Shown: one piece after another, positions 23,930-31,583 of the stretch | Layout of the letters: each line of letters starts with the position of its first letter | Position numbering within the stretch: the stretch's first letter is position 1 | From: Variovorax sp. PBL-H6 | GTDB lineage: Bacteria > Pseudomonadota > Gammaproteobacteria > Burkholderiales > Burkholderiaceae_C | Assembly (NCBI RefSeq): GCF_901827155.1 | Contig: NZ_LR594661.1 | Coordinates: forward strand, 1 to 42,123 | DNA: 42,123 bases | Direction of reading: 5' to 3' | Position numbers and translations under genes: made by a program | The notes under the pieces: model-generated | Seen by the model: the letters and a program-made list of their open reading frames with translations, nothing else | What the model was told of the DNA's origin: nothing | Database searches by the model: none

Positions 23930-26287
23930 CTACTTTTTTGGCGTCTTGAGAACAAGCCGCGTAGGTGCCGCCGCGCGCTTCACCGTCGCCTTGGCTGCGG
24001 GCTTTGCGCCCTTCGCCTGCTTCGGTACAGGCTTGCCGGCCTGATCGTCCATGATGACCTTGCAGCCGTCTTTGAAGCCGCTGCAACCCCACCAGTAGCC
24101 GTACTGGCCCTTGCGGCGATACATCGGCTTGCCGCAGGACGGGCAAGGGGCCGTCTTGATCGCCACCGGCTGGCCCTTCTCGTCGTCCAGGAAGGTCTTG
24201 CACTCATCGTTCGTGCAGAACCACGCGAACGCGCCCTTGATGGGCTTGCCGCTTTCCTTGTCCTTCTTCTGGAAGCGCCGCAGCGGCGAGCTGCATTTCG
24301 GGCACGGGTGAACCTTCGGTTCCACCGGCCGCCCCTTGTCGTCGTCCATGAACGTCTTGCAGTCGTCGGTCGGGCAGAACCACCCCAGGCCGCCCGCCTT
24401 CTTCTTGTACCGCCGCAGGGGCGTGGAGCACTTCGGGCACGGGTGTTCCTTGCGTTCCACCGGCTTGCCGTCCACGTCGTCCAGGAAGGTCTTGCACTCG
24501 TCGTTCGTGCAGTACCAGATCGGCAGCTTGCCGGGCTTCTGGTACTTGCGCAGCCCGGCGCTGCACTTCGGGCACGCGAAGCGCGGCTTGAAGTCGCCGC
24601 CCTGGGCGATGGCGTCCAGCTCGGCCTTCAACTGATCGTAGGCCGGGGCCACCACGTCCAGGTACTCGCGCTCGCCTTCGGCGATGCGGTCGAGCTGCGA
24701 TTCCAGCTCGCGCGTGAAAGCCAGCTCCATGAACTCGAAGCCGGCCTTCACCAGATGTTCCACCAGGATGGTGCCTGTCTCGGTCGGCACCAGATAACGC
24801 TTGTCTTCGACAAGGTAGCCGCGCGCCATGATGTTGCCCATGATCGCGGGATAGGTCGCCGGGCGGCCGATGCCTTCGTCTTCCAGCTTCTTGATGAGAC
24901 TCGCTTTCGTGAAGCGCGGCGGTGCCTTCGTCACCTTGCGCAGCAGCTCGCCGCTGTCGGCCTGCTTCGCGCTGCCGACATCGAGCACCGGCACCTTGCC
25001 GGCGCTGTCCTCGGCCTCGTCGTCCGTCTTGTCTTCCACCGCGTCCTTCGCCGTCAGCACTCGCCATCCCTGTTCAATCAGGGTACGGCCCTTGGCCTTG
25101 AACTGGAACGGCTTCGCGCCATCGGTCGCTTCCAAGGTGACGCTGTTCACCTTGTAGCGGGCATCGGCCAGTTGCGAGGCAACCGTCCGCTTCCAGATGA
25201 GCGCATAGAGCTTGCGCTGATGCTCGTCCTCGCCGGCTTCCAGCACGTCGATATGGGCCGGCCTGATGGCCTCGTGCGCCTCTTGCGCGCCCGCCTTCGT
25301 CTTGAACTTGCGCGGCGCGTCCGGCAGCTTCCAGCCCTGCCCTTCGGCGTAGGCGCGCACCTCGGCGATGGCCTCGTCGCTGATGTTCACGCTGTCGGTG
25401 CGGATGTAGGTGATCGCGCCTTGCTCGAACAGCTTTTGCGCATCCTTCGCCGTCAGCTCGGGATCGCGCTTTAGCGTGACGCTCGCGGCTTGCAGCATGA
25501 GCGAGGTCGAGAAGCACGACGGCGGCGCTTCGCGCGCCGTGTCGGTGCCGGAGTCCAGCACCTTGAACTGGCGGCAGCCTGCGGCCTGCTTCGCCAGGGC
25601 TTCATCGAGGACATAGGGCACGTCCTCGGTGATGAATGGCTTCGTGTCCCACTCCGCTTTCCACACGCCGCCGTCGAACTTCACCACCGCGCCGAAGTGG
25701 TTCGTCTTCTTGAACGCCACGATGCGGCGCTCCAGGTCAACGACCAGTCGCACGGCCACGCTTTGCACGCGGCCGGCCGACAGGTTTTGCCCGAGCATGT
25801 TCGACAGCAGCGGCGACACCAGATAGCCGACGATGCGATCCAGTGCCCGCCGCGCTTCCTGGGCCTGCACAAGATCGGCGTCGATCTTGCGCGCCTGCGA
25901 CAGTGCCGCCCGAATCGCCTTCTCGGTGATTTCATCGAACGTCACCCGTTCGTAGTCGCCTTCGTCCAGGCCGAGAGCGTCTTTCAGGTGCCACGCGATG
26001 GCTTCGCCCTCGCGGTCGGGATCGGTCGCCAGAAAGATCATGTCCGCCCTGCCGGACAGGGCGCGGATGCGGGCGACTCGTTCCTCGCCGCCTGGGAACG
26101 TCCGGCCCTGTACCTGGGCCGGAGGGATGTATTCGTACTGCAAGGCGAAGTCGGGCGCTTCCAGGCCGATGTCGTGCTTCGGCAGGTCGCGGACATGGCC
26201 CACGCTGGCGACGACTTTCCAGCCGTCGCCGAGGATGGATTCGATCTTCTTCACCTTGTTGGGGCTTTCCACGACCATGAGCTTCAT
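23930..26287 (-). CDS. topA: Type IA DNA topoisomerase
   Basis: This plasmid-encoded topoisomerase I of 785 residues would relax negative supercoils or process single strands during transfer or replication. The TOPRIM domain has VVESPNK (Glu7) and ATDPDREGEA (Asp89, Asp91, Glu93). The catalytic tyrosine is Tyr294 in ITYIRTDSVN. The C-terminus carries four zinc-ribbon-like units, three with CPKC...C...C spacing (for example YCTNDECKTF) and one CPSC...GCSGFKDGC, ending in a basic tail. It sits between virB1 and virB2, as in several VirB-type plasmids, which links it to the transfer operon. Confidence 0.95.
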   Translation of the reverse strand: MKLMVVESPNKVKKIESILGDGWKVVASVGHVRDLPKHDIGLEAPDFALQYEYIPPAQVQGRTFPGGEERVARIRALSGRADMIFLATDPDREGEAIAWHLKDALGLDEGDYERVTFDEITEKAIRAALSQARKIDADLVQAQEARRALDRIVGYLVSPLLSNMLGQNLSAGRVQSVAVRLVVDLERRIVAFKKTNHFGAVVKFDGGVWKAEWDTKPFITEDVPYVLDEALAKQAAGCRQFKVLDSGTDTAREAPPSCFSTSLMLQAASVTLKRDPELTAKDAQKLFEQGAITYIRTDSVNISDEAIAEVRAYAEGQGWKLPDAPRKFKTKAGAQEAHEAIRPAHIDVLEAGEDEHQRKLYALIWKRTVASQLADARYKVNSVTLEATDGAKPFQFKAKGRTLIEQGWRVLTAKDAVEDKTDDEAEDSAGKVPVLDVGSAKQADSGELLRKVTKAPPRFTKASLIKKLEDEGIGRPATYPAIMGNIMARGYLVEDKRYLVPTETGTILVEHLVKAGFEFMELAFTRELESQLDRIAEGEREYLDVVAPAYDQLKAELDAIAQGGDFKPRFACPKCSAGLRKYQKPGKLPIWYCTNDECKTFLDDVDGKPVERKEHPCPKCSTPLRRYKKKAGGLGWFCPTDDCKTFMDDDKGRPVEPKVHPCPKCSSPLRRFQKKDKESGKPIKGAFAWFCTNDECKTFLDDEKGQPVAIKTAPCPSCGKPMYRRKGQYGYWWGCSGFKDGCKVIMDDQAGKPVPKQAKGAKPAAKATVKRAAAPTRLVLKTPKK

Positions 26288-26298
26288 CGTGTACCCCC

Positions 26299-27063
26299 TC
26301 AGAAGACGATGGCCGAGCGCGCCGGCTGCGCCGGTTGCTCGCCCTGGCTGGCCTTCGCGTCATCCTTGGCGACAGTCAGATCCGCCGCGGCGGATGCGCC
26401 TGTCACCACGGGCTTGAGCTGCGCGGGCGCTTCGCTCGCCCGGCGCAGCAGCACCGGGGCATGATCGGCAGGCGGCCCATCGCTCGCGCCCTGGGCCGTC
26501 ACCTTGACCGGCCCGGAGCCGGCCGCCGTCACGCGCTGCGGGCGTGCTGCACCCGGCGCGATCGACGGAACGACCGGGATCGGCTTTGCCTCGACGTTGG
26601 CTTGCGCCAAGACCTTTTGCACATACGACGGCTCGCCGGCCTTGTCAGGCCGGAAGCCGCGCGTGAAGTTGCCCGAGTAGTAGCAGGAGAAGGCCGAGTG
26701 CAGCGCCCGTTGCCGGTCGCCCTCGGTGCGGGGCAAAGCCCGCGTGTAGCAGTCTTCGAGAATCTTCGAGCCGACGCGGATGTTCGCGCACGGCTCGAAG
26801 GCTTCTTCGTAGGTTAGGGAGTATTTCGGCAGGTTGTAGCGGTTGACCTGGGCAACCCCTACCGAGAAGTTCCAGCCAGCGGCTTCAAGAGCCTTGGCCG
26901 TCGCAACAGCTTCCGCTTGCGACTTGGGTTGACGTTGGAGCCTTCCGCCCACCACGCCGATGGCGTAGGGGTTGAAGCTCGATTCGACTTGCACGACGGC
27001 CGCCATCGTCTGCGGGGCCACCGTAGGGGCGCATTGCTGCGCCAAGACCATGAAATCCAGCAT
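26299..27063 (-). CDS. virB1: VirB1 lytic transglycosylase
   Basis: This 254-residue peptidoglycan-cutting enzyme opens the wall for the transfer channel. The SLT domain is N-terminal, with catalytic Glu27 in VVQVESSFNPYAIGVVGG and later SVGVAQVNRYNLPKY. There is no clear signal peptide; the first residues MLDFMVLAQQCAPTVAP may still direct export. The tail after about residue 160 is Pro/Ala-rich. Element P11 lies inside the coding end (26367-26408) and supplies residues around VVTGASAAADLTVAKDD. The start has GGGAG 8 bases upstream, and an operator lies at 27096-27114, so this is the first gene of the virB operon. Confidence 0.9.
   Translation of the reverse strand: MLDFMVLAQQCAPTVAPQTMAAVVQVESSFNPYAIGVVGGRLQRQPKSQAEAVATAKALEAAGWNFSVGVAQVNRYNLPKYSLTYEEAFEPCANIRVGSKILEDCYTRALPRTEGDRQRALHSAFSCYYSGNFTRGFRPDKAGEPSYVQKVLAQANVEAKPIPVVPSIAPGAARPQRVTAAGSGPVKVTAQGASDGPPADHAPVLLRRASEAPAQLKPVVTGASAAADLTVAKDDAKASQGEQPAQPARSAIVF
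26367..26408 (+). repeat. 42-bp element P11, inside the virB1 coding end
   Basis: TGGCGAC left arm, CTGTCACCA right arm, and an inner palindrome ATCCGCCGCGGCGGAT. One of two copies that are translated; here it reads antisense to virB1 without a stop. Confidence 0.84.
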
Positions 27064-27095
27064 GTAACCGACTCCCTTTAGCGAGGAAACGGCTA

Positions 27096-27114
27096 CCAAT
27101 ATACCATATTTTGG
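27096..27114 (-). promoter_or_regulatory. 19-bp operator at the virB1 promoter
   Basis: CCAATATACCATATTTTGG. On the minus strand it contains GGTATATTGG, whose TATATT is a likely -10 box 40 bases before the virB1 ATG. It would govern virB1-topA and the transcript reaching virB6. Confidence 0.7.
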
Positions 27115-27516
27115 TCAGTGTTCACCCCCTTTTTTGGTCTTGCGCGCGGTGCGTGCCGGCTTCGCCTTCGAGCTTTGCGCCGGCTTGGCCGACTTCGGTC
27201 GCGGCGGCAGTTCCTGGTTGCGAAACAGCTCGAAGCTATCGGTCGGATAAGCCTCGCGCAGATGATCGTTCATACGTTTCAAGTCCTTGAAAACCTTCGG
27301 CATGTTCCGGTCGCGTCGGGTTGTCAAATACCACTCTTTTCCCTCAGCCCACTTCAAGAGAACGACGACATAGAAGCCCACTGGCGTTTCCATCACCTTG
27401 AGCTTGTCAAGGGTTTTTTGAAGTACGGCCAGCTCTAGATCGCCCTCCAGAATGCTGTTCTCGGGACTACATGGAGGAAGTTTCATGCTCGTCCTGTTTT
27501 CGTTCGGGTCGGTCAT
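27115..27516 (-). CDS. Protein of unknown function with a basic C-terminal tail
   Basis: This 133-residue protein (from MTDPNENRTS) is not recognised. The middle part is compact, with helices LELAVLQKTLDKLKVM and VFKDLKRMNDHLREAYPTDS around strands VGFYVVVLLKW and EWYLTTRRD. The last 30 residues are a Lys/Ala/Pro-rich basic tail that may bind nucleic acid. Another possible start is MKLPPCS, ten codons later. An operator of the 19-bp family lies at 27543-27561, just upstream, so it is regulated like the transfer genes. Its stop abuts the virB1 operator. A small regulator of transfer is possible but not shown. Confidence 0.72.
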   Translation of the reverse strand: MTDPNENRTSMKLPPCSPENSILEGDLELAVLQKTLDKLKVMETPVGFYVVVLLKWAEGKEWYLTTRRDRNMPKVFKDLKRMNDHLREAYPTDSFELFRNQELPPRPKSAKPAQSSKAKPARTARKTKKGGEH

Positions 27517-27542
27517 AGTCAAAAACGACTCACATTGTATCG

Positions 27543-27561
27543 CCAAAACACTATATTTTGG
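27543..27561 (-). promoter_or_regulatory. 19-bp operator upstream of the 27115-27516 gene
   Basis: CCAAAACACTATATTTTGG. On the minus strand it is followed by GATACAAT, a possible -10 region (TACAAT), 20 or so bases before the chosen start codon. Confidence 0.65.
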
Positions 27562-27602
27562 TAGTGGTTTCGGCTAATTACGGCTTAAAAAATGCTCCCT
27601 GC

Positions 27603-27701
27603 CCATGCTCGCCCGGCTACGCCGGGACGGGCTTTCGTGCTCCGCATCGAGCCTGCGGCCACGGCCTTGTCTCGCCCCATTCGGGCGTCAATCCCTCTCG
27701 G
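27603..27701 (+). ncRNA. Leader RNA-like element, orphan copy
   Basis: A hairpin CCCGGC-TAC-GCCGGG is followed by GGGCTTTCGTGCTCCGCATC, then GAGCCTGCGGCC, CTTGTCTCG, and a TTCGGGCGTCAATCCCT segment. The same order and most bases recur at 34422-34514 in front of the RadC/JAB gene. It resembles my recollection of the radC RNA motif, a conserved proteobacterial leader found before anti-restriction and RadC-like genes. No reading frame of note follows it here. Confidence 0.5.
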
Positions 27702-27764
27702 CAGCGCCTCCGGCGCTGGACGGCCCAACTGGTGACAACTGGCATCACCAGGTGAGCGTCCACA

Positions 27765-27824
27765 GTCGCCAAATTGTAGCAAGTTGGCGACAGTTTGAGT
27801 AGCAAAGACCCGTTCGCGTCACCA
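27765..27824 (+). repeat. Inverted repeat and a degenerate 40-bp relative of the 42-bp elements
   Basis: GTCGCCAA (27765-27772) faces TTGGCGAC (27784-27791). The latter also starts a 40-bp stretch ending GTCACCA at 27824, which looks like a family member two bases short. A 21-bp mini-version TGGTGAC...ATCACCA occurs at 27730-27750. The remainder of 27702-27893 is GC-rich hairpin-forming DNA with no gene. Confidence 0.4.
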
Positions 27825-27893
27825 ATCATTGCCTGCCTTTACATGGGGATAAACCCCCGTTCGGCCGGCTGCGCCGACATGGTGCCGCGCCCT

Positions 27894-28518
27894 GGCGTCG
27901 AAGACGCCCTTTCCCCCACCCTGCCCAGGGCAGGAAGGGGGCGGTGTGTAGGCCCGCGCAGCGGGCAACCAGTCCATGCACACCGCGACACGTCGCCGTG
28001 CTGCACACAAGCCCGCAGACTGCCGCCACGTCGGCAGACTGCACACAGCCGGGCCGGCTGGTTCATGCACGCTGCCCCCGCCGCTGGCGGTGGAGAAAGG
28101 CGGCTTTGCCGCTACGCAGCCGGCGCGGCCGTCTGGTTGTGCCGCCTGCGTCGGCCGTAGGGCGCTCGCGTTCCGCGCCCGCCCTTGGTGGCATGTCGTC
28201 ATCGTCCGGTGGCGTTGCTCCACTGCGCACCTTTCGCCTGCCCTAGACGGTAGTCCAGCCATGCCGTCGCTCCAAGGGCCGGGCAAGCCCTGAAATCCTC
28301 ACCCGTTCGCACTCGCTGCGCTCGCTTGCGCTGCGGCTTCCGGTTTCTCCCTTTCCGCGCCGTCCTGTCCGGCCCACCTACGGGCAATCACGGCGAAAGG
28401 CACTCAGCGGAGCAAGGTTCAACACCACAGGAGAAATGCGACATGACTCACCAACAAGTTCAGTTTGAAAAGCCGGCTCAAGCATCTAGCAGAGCAGAGG
28501 TTGAACAGCAGAAAACCG
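27894..28518 (+). repeat. 625-bp direct repeat, copy A
   Basis: It is identical to 35679-36301 except for two single-base length differences, an extra A near 27935 and an extra C in a C-run near 28078. It begins with the palindrome GGCGTCGAAGACGCC, runs through about 550 bases of non-coding, hairpin-rich DNA with repeated CTGCACACA and GCAGACTG motifs, and ends inside the coding region after 25 codons of the downstream gene. Divergence downstream is abrupt. Confidence 0.93.
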
Positions 28519-28871
28519 TCCTGTTTCACATCGAAGTCGTGAACACGAAGACGGGCCGCCGCGAGCGTCAAACAGCCTACCCGATGACCGAGAAGGAATG
28601 CAGCGTGATGGTCAGCAAGATGACCGCCTACCCCTGGCGCACCGTCGAGCTGGTGCCAGCCGAAGCGCCGACCTTCGAGGGCGAGCAGCGCGAAGCCGCA
28701 TTCAAGACCGTTTGGCGCGACACGCATCGGGACTACCGGGGCCGGCTGGCCGACGGCTCGCTGTCGCTGATGAGCTGGGCGAAGTTCGGCGGCGGACTGG
28801 TGACGGCCGCGAGCATCACCGACGCCGAGCTGGCCGAGCGACTGGACGACGCGAAGCGCCGCGCACGCTGA
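28443..28871 (+). CDS. Unknown protein with shared N-terminal tag (first copy)
   Basis: This 142-residue protein is not recognised. Its first 25 residues (MTHQQVQFEKPAQASSRAEV plus EQQKT) are encoded in the 625-bp direct repeat and are identical to those of the gene at 36226. From residue 26 it reads VLFHIEVVNTKTGRRERQTA, a compact alpha/beta-looking domain with CSVMVSKMTAYPWRTVELVP, then a helical end. AGGAG lies 10 bases before the ATG. It heads a run of four unknown genes to 30119 that have no operator-type promoter; the long leader is presumably their regulatory region. Confidence 0.75.
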   Translation: MTHQQVQFEKPAQASSRAEVEQQKTVLFHIEVVNTKTGRRERQTAYPMTEKECSVMVSKMTAYPWRTVELVPAEAPTFEGEQREAAFKTVWRDTHRDYRGRLADGSLSLMSWAKFGGGLVTAASITDAELAERLDDAKRRAR

Positions 28872-28899
28872 TTTTGTATTGCACTGGAGAGCCAACACC

Positions 28900-29103
28900 A
28901 TGACCCGCACCGAATACCGCCAAGCCCGCCGATTGATCCGCGACAACGGCCGCGCCGCCATCAAGTGGATGGCCCCGCACGTCGCCGCCGCGATGGACGT
29001 TCTCACCTTCGGCCAGGGCAAAGACCGCCTCGCCGAGCGCGCGGACATCGTGGCCTATTGCCGCCGCGAGGGCATCGCCTGCAACCCCCGCCAAACCGCC
29101 TAA
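28900..29103 (+). CDS. Small basic protein of unknown function
   Basis: This 67-residue protein, MTRTEYRQARRLIRDNGRAA and so on, is basic at its start with an amphipathic helix and a short hydrophobic middle (IKWMAPHVAAAMDVLTFG). No motif recognised. It lies 28 bases after the previous gene, with GGAGAG before the start, in the same run of small plasmid genes. Confidence 0.65.
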   Translation: MTRTEYRQARRLIRDNGRAAIKWMAPHVAAAMDVLTFGQGKDRLAERADIVAYCRREGIACNPRQTA

Positions 29104-29126
29104 CAGCACGACCAGGAGCGCACACC

Positions 29127-29534
29127 ATGAACGAACTTTTCCAGGCATCCGACGTGATCCACACGCACACCCGCGCGCAGCTCATCGAGGACGGCGACCT
29201 GATCGACGTGAGCGAGACAGCCCGCGAGGCCGGCTTTACGGTGCCCGTCGCCATCACCCGCGCGGCCTGGGCCGATTGCGTCGAGTGGACGGCCGAAACC
29301 GACAAGCGCAAGACCACGATCCAGGACGAAGCCGGCCGCCTTTGGGACGTGATTTATATGGCCCGACTCGCCGCCCGCGTGCGTGGCGATCAACCCCGCC
29401 GCGTGTTCGAGCTGTACCGCGTGCCGGTGCAGGGCCGAGGCATCCGGCCGCGCCGCGTGGCGCTGGCGATGCACATCGGCCCCGGCGATGCCGGCGAGCC
29501 GGTTATCACCATCGGCCTGCCGAACGAAGACTAA
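29127..29534 (+). CDS. DUF6573-like plasmid protein
   Basis: This 135-residue protein has the conserved stretch DVIHTHTRAQLIEDGDLIDV followed by SETAREAGFTVPVAITRAAW. I recognise this from many plasmid and mobile-element proteins of the DUF6573 type. The later part has WDVIYMARLAARVRGDQ, a strand VFELYRVPV, and a C-terminal EPVITIGLPNED. No function is established for this family. It occurs frequently with anti-restriction and plasmid establishment genes. It starts 23 bases after the previous gene with AGGAG. Confidence 0.75.
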   Translation: MNELFQASDVIHTHTRAQLIEDGDLIDVSETAREAGFTVPVAITRAAWADCVEWTAETDKRKTTIQDEAGRLWDVIYMARLAARVRGDQPRRVFELYRVPVQGRGIRPRRVALAMHIGPGDAGEPVITIGLPNED

Positions 29535-29591
29535 GCCCGCAGGGTGCCCGACGAGGGCACCCGCTACCCGACACGACCAGGAGCGCACAAC

Positions 29592-30119
29592 ATGGCCCGA
29601 TTCATCCCCGAGAACGCCGAAACCCGCGAATTTCCCGCCGCCGCCGTGGTGGCCTACTGCTACGAGAGCAAGCGCGGCCCCGCGCTGCTGGCCTACAAGG
29701 GCCGCCAGTCGAAGCCGGCGCGCTTCCTGGCGTTCGGCAGCGCCGAGGCCCGCGACCGTTCGCTGGCGTCGTTCGTGGAGTACGAGGAAGGCATCGAGAC
29801 GCGCAAGCGCGAACGGCAGCAGGCCGGCCACGGGCTGGCCGTGGGCGACATCGTTTATTCCGTGTGGGGCTACGAACAGACGAACGTCACGTTCTACGAA
29901 GTGGTGCGCGTGCCGTCCGGCCGCTCGGCGACGGTGCGCGAGCTGGAAGCCGACCGGATCGAGAGCGCGCCGGGCAGCATGACCGGCAAGAGCACACCGA
30001 AGCCCGGCCAGTACGTCCAGGGCGCGAAGGAAAAGACCCGCCGCGCGACCGGCTGGCACACCCTGGGCGAGCTGTCGAAGTGGGACGGCACGCCGCGCCC
30101 CGTGACGTGGTACGCCTGA
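29592..30119 (+). CDS. Unknown protein, KOW/SH3-like middle
   Basis: This 175-residue protein begins MARFIPENAETREFPAAAVV. The N-terminal part (about 15-70) has strands and GPALLAYKGRQSKPARFLAF. A middle portion GHGLAVGDIVYSVWGYEQTN followed by VTFYEVVRVPSGRSATVREL looks like a small beta-barrel of the type that binds nucleic acid or protein. The end HTLGELSKWDGTPRPVTWYA is compact. I do not recognise a named family. It is the last gene before element P12 and the operator at 30224. Confidence 0.7.
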   Translation: MARFIPENAETREFPAAAVVAYCYESKRGPALLAYKGRQSKPARFLAFGSAEARDRSLASFVEYEEGIETRKRERQQAGHGLAVGDIVYSVWGYEQTNVTFYEVVRVPSGRSATVRELEADRIESAPGSMTGKSTPKPGQYVQGAKEKTRRATGWHTLGELSKWDGTPRPVTWYA

Positions 30120-30127
30120 CCGCGACA

Positions 30128-30169
30128 TGGTGACGGCCGCAGCTCCTGGCCAGCTCGGCCGCGTCACCA
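30128..30169 (+). repeat. 42-bp element P12
   Basis: Nine bases after the stop of the preceding gene. Interior CTCCTGGCCAGCTCGGCCGC; followed by an A-run (CAAAAAAATTTTG) before the operator at 30224. Confidence 0.84.
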
Positions 30170-30223
30170 AGACAGGGCAAAAAAATTTTGCCCTTTCGTC
30201 CCACGTTTCCACCTTTTTATTTG

Positions 30224-30242
30224 CCAATATGGTATAGTTTGG
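30224..30242 (+). promoter_or_regulatory. 19-bp operator and promoter of the repA operon
   Basis: CCAATATGGTATAGTTTGG, with TATAGT as a likely -10 box on the plus strand. From here to 34404 genes run in one direction with little spacing, so this site probably controls repA together with the small genes before it. Confidence 0.66.
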
Positions 30243-30294
30243 ACATCGAGAACGGTTAAACGTGATCGCCAAATCAGCCGATAAGGAGCTACCC

Positions 30295-30513
30295 ATGCGA
30301 ACCATCGACATGACCCCGACTGGGGCGAGTGGGCAACATTTACGCCGTTCGCCGAGTCGGGCGAGGCCAAGGCCGTGCGCGAGCTACGCGCGACTTCGCA
30401 AGGCGATGGCCGCAGCGCAGGCGCTGCAAGCCATCACTGGCACGCTGTCCGACGAGCAGGCCGGCATCGTCGCCAAGACGATGACCGCCGAGCTGACGAA
30501 GCAGGGCTTCTAA
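30295..30513 (+). CDS. Small unknown protein, possibly carrying two compensating frameshifts
   Basis: Starting at ATG 30295 (AAGGAG 6 bases upstream) the frame reads MRTIDMTPTG, then an odd Arg/Pro/Ser-rich stretch, then KAMAAAQALQAITGTLSDEQ and AGIVAKTMTAELTKQGF. The middle stretch looks wrong. From 30323 the next frame gives WGEWATFTPFAESGEAKAV, which is far more protein-like and directly extends MTPT. So a single base may be missing near 30322 and an extra one present near 30385-30390. The product is 72 residues if read as it stands. Function unknown. Confidence 0.6.
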   Translation: MRTIDMTPTGASGQHLRRSPSRARPRPCASYARLRKAMAAAQALQAITGTLSDEQAGIVAKTMTAELTKQGF

Positions 30514-30523
30514 GGTGGCGACC

Positions 30524-30726
30524 ATGAGCAAGCACAACGGCCGCCCTTCCTTGTCCTGGCCGACCGCGACCTGGGCCGCGAAGCCTGGGCGCAGTACGAC
30601 GCCGAGGCCGAGATTTTCACCCTCGCCGCGTCCGAGGACATGGACGACCCCATCGGCGAAGCCGAGAGCGTGAGCGAGTGCCAGCGCGTGGCATCCGGCT
30701 GGTTTGACGAGCTGCGGGCCGAATGA
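30524..30726 (+). pseudogene. Frameshifted small gene
   Basis: The ATG at 30524 gives MSKHNGRP and then an unlikely sequence ending at 30673. One base later in frame the DNA encodes LVLADRDLGREAWAQYDAEA and ends SECQRVASGWFDELRAE with a stop at 30724-30726 that overlaps the next ATG. A 1-base loss after 30546 (in CGCCCTTCC) would explain both. The intact protein would be about 67 residues, MSKHNGRPFLVLADRD and onward. It is either a real mutation or a sequencing error. Function unknown. Confidence 0.62.
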
Positions 30727-31154
30727 TGCGGGCCGCGTCCACCACGACCAGGAAGCCGGCCGGCTTGTGGCGCTACTCGCTGCGCTGGAGCCTGCCGCAC
30801 AAGCCCTGCCCTGGCCCGCTGGAACTGGCGGCGGTCGAGGTTCCGGCCGGCGACCAGTGCCCGCCCGTGGTGGCCGATCTTTGGAAGCCCGGCACCGGCT
30901 ATGCCGTGTGCGTTGACTTCCCGCAGCCGGCCGAAATCCGCCGCTGGAGCGACGAGCGCAAGGCGCAGGCACGCCGCCGCAATCTCGCGCGCCGCGTCGA
31001 GAAGGCCGCGCCCTTGTTCGCCGACGAGCTGATCGCCCGCGAGCTGGAGGCGCGGCCCGACTACTTCGCGGGCAAGAACCCGCATCGAGGCTTGGCGACA
31101 GACACGCCGCCAGGCCTCGATGCTTCCGTCACCAACGAAAGGGCAACGCAATGA
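30723..31154 (+). CDS. Unknown plasmid protein whose C-terminus is read from a 42-bp element
   Basis: This 143-residue basic protein is not recognised by function. Landmarks are GLWRYSLRWSLPHKPCPGPL, then ELAAVEVPAGDQCPPVVADL, then a helix SDERKAQARRRNLARRVEKA. I recall similar proteins from other plasmids, with no established role. Its start overlaps the preceding stop (ATGA). The last 20 or so residues (GLATDTPPGLDASVTNERAT) are encoded largely by element P13, so the element has extended or replaced the natural end. The stop overlaps the next ATG. Confidence 0.72.
   Translation: MMRAASTTTRKPAGLWRYSLRWSLPHKPCPGPLELAAVEVPAGDQCPPVVADLWKPGTGYAVCVDFPQPAEIRRWSDERKAQARRRNLARRVEKAAPLFADELIARELEARPDYFAGKNPHRGLATDTPPGLDASVTNERATQ
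31093..31134 (+). repeat. 42-bp element P13, inside a coding end
   Basis: TGGCGAC left arm, GTCACCA right arm, interior CGCCGCCAGGCCTCGATGC. Translated as part of the 30723-31154 gene. Confidence 0.8.
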
Positions 31155-31288
31155 AGGAATGGAACGTGTACGCGGACGGCCGCTATCTCGGCACCGTCCA
31201 TGAAACGACCGAGGAAGCCGCCCGCGCGGCGGCCTTCTCGAAGTTCGACATCCCCGAGGACGCGGACGTGTCCGTGTCCCGTCGCTAA
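31151..31288 (+). CDS. Small protein of 45 residues, unknown
   Basis: MKEWNVYADGRYLGTVHETT then EEAARAAAFSKFDIPEDADV. It reads like a tiny beta-alpha-beta unit with no signal or membrane part. The ATG overlaps the previous stop (ATGA), which argues it is translated. No function recognised. Confidence 0.62.
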   Translation: MKEWNVYADGRYLGTVHETTEEAARAAAFSKFDIPEDADVSVSRR

Positions 31289-31306
31289 CCACCAGGAGGA
31301 ACACCG

Positions 31307-31573
31307 ATGGACACCTATCAGCAAATCCACGACTTCACGCCGGCAGGCGCTGGCAAGTTCGCCGACTTCATCGCCGAGCACGCCAAGCCGGAGCTGGACG
31401 CCGGCATGCACAAGCTGGAATGCCTGGGCGTGATCGAGGACAACTTGAACAGCCCGAGCGCCGGCCCGCTGGCCTGGGAGCTGGCAGCGGCGAGCGCGGC
31501 CGATGGCCGCGCGCACACCTTCGCCGCCGAGCTGGACGACCTCATCATCGAGCACGTCACCCCGGACGAGTGA
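31307..31573 (+). CDS. Small unknown protein
   Basis: This 88-residue acidic, mostly helical protein begins MDTYQQIHDFTPAGAGKFAD and has DAGMHKLECLGVIEDNLNSP and a C-terminal AELDDLIIEHVTPDE. It has no recognised motif. A strong AGGAGG lies 9 bases before the ATG. It is part of the repA transcription unit. Confidence 0.68.
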   Translation: MDTYQQIHDFTPAGAGKFADFIAEHAKPELDAGMHKLECLGVIEDNLNSPSAGPLAWELAAASAADGRAHTFAAELDDLIIEHVTPDE

Positions 31574-31583
31574 GGGCCACGCG

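Noticed and set aside
27730..27750. TGGTGAC...ATCACCA as another member of the 42-bp family
   Set aside because: It is only 21 bases long and the right arm is altered. It may be a relic but does not meet the fixed-length rule.
30295..30513. Programmed frameshifting in the small gene before repA
   Set aside because: No slippery heptamer or downstream structure is evident, and the neighbouring gene also has an indel, so errors or decay are simpler.
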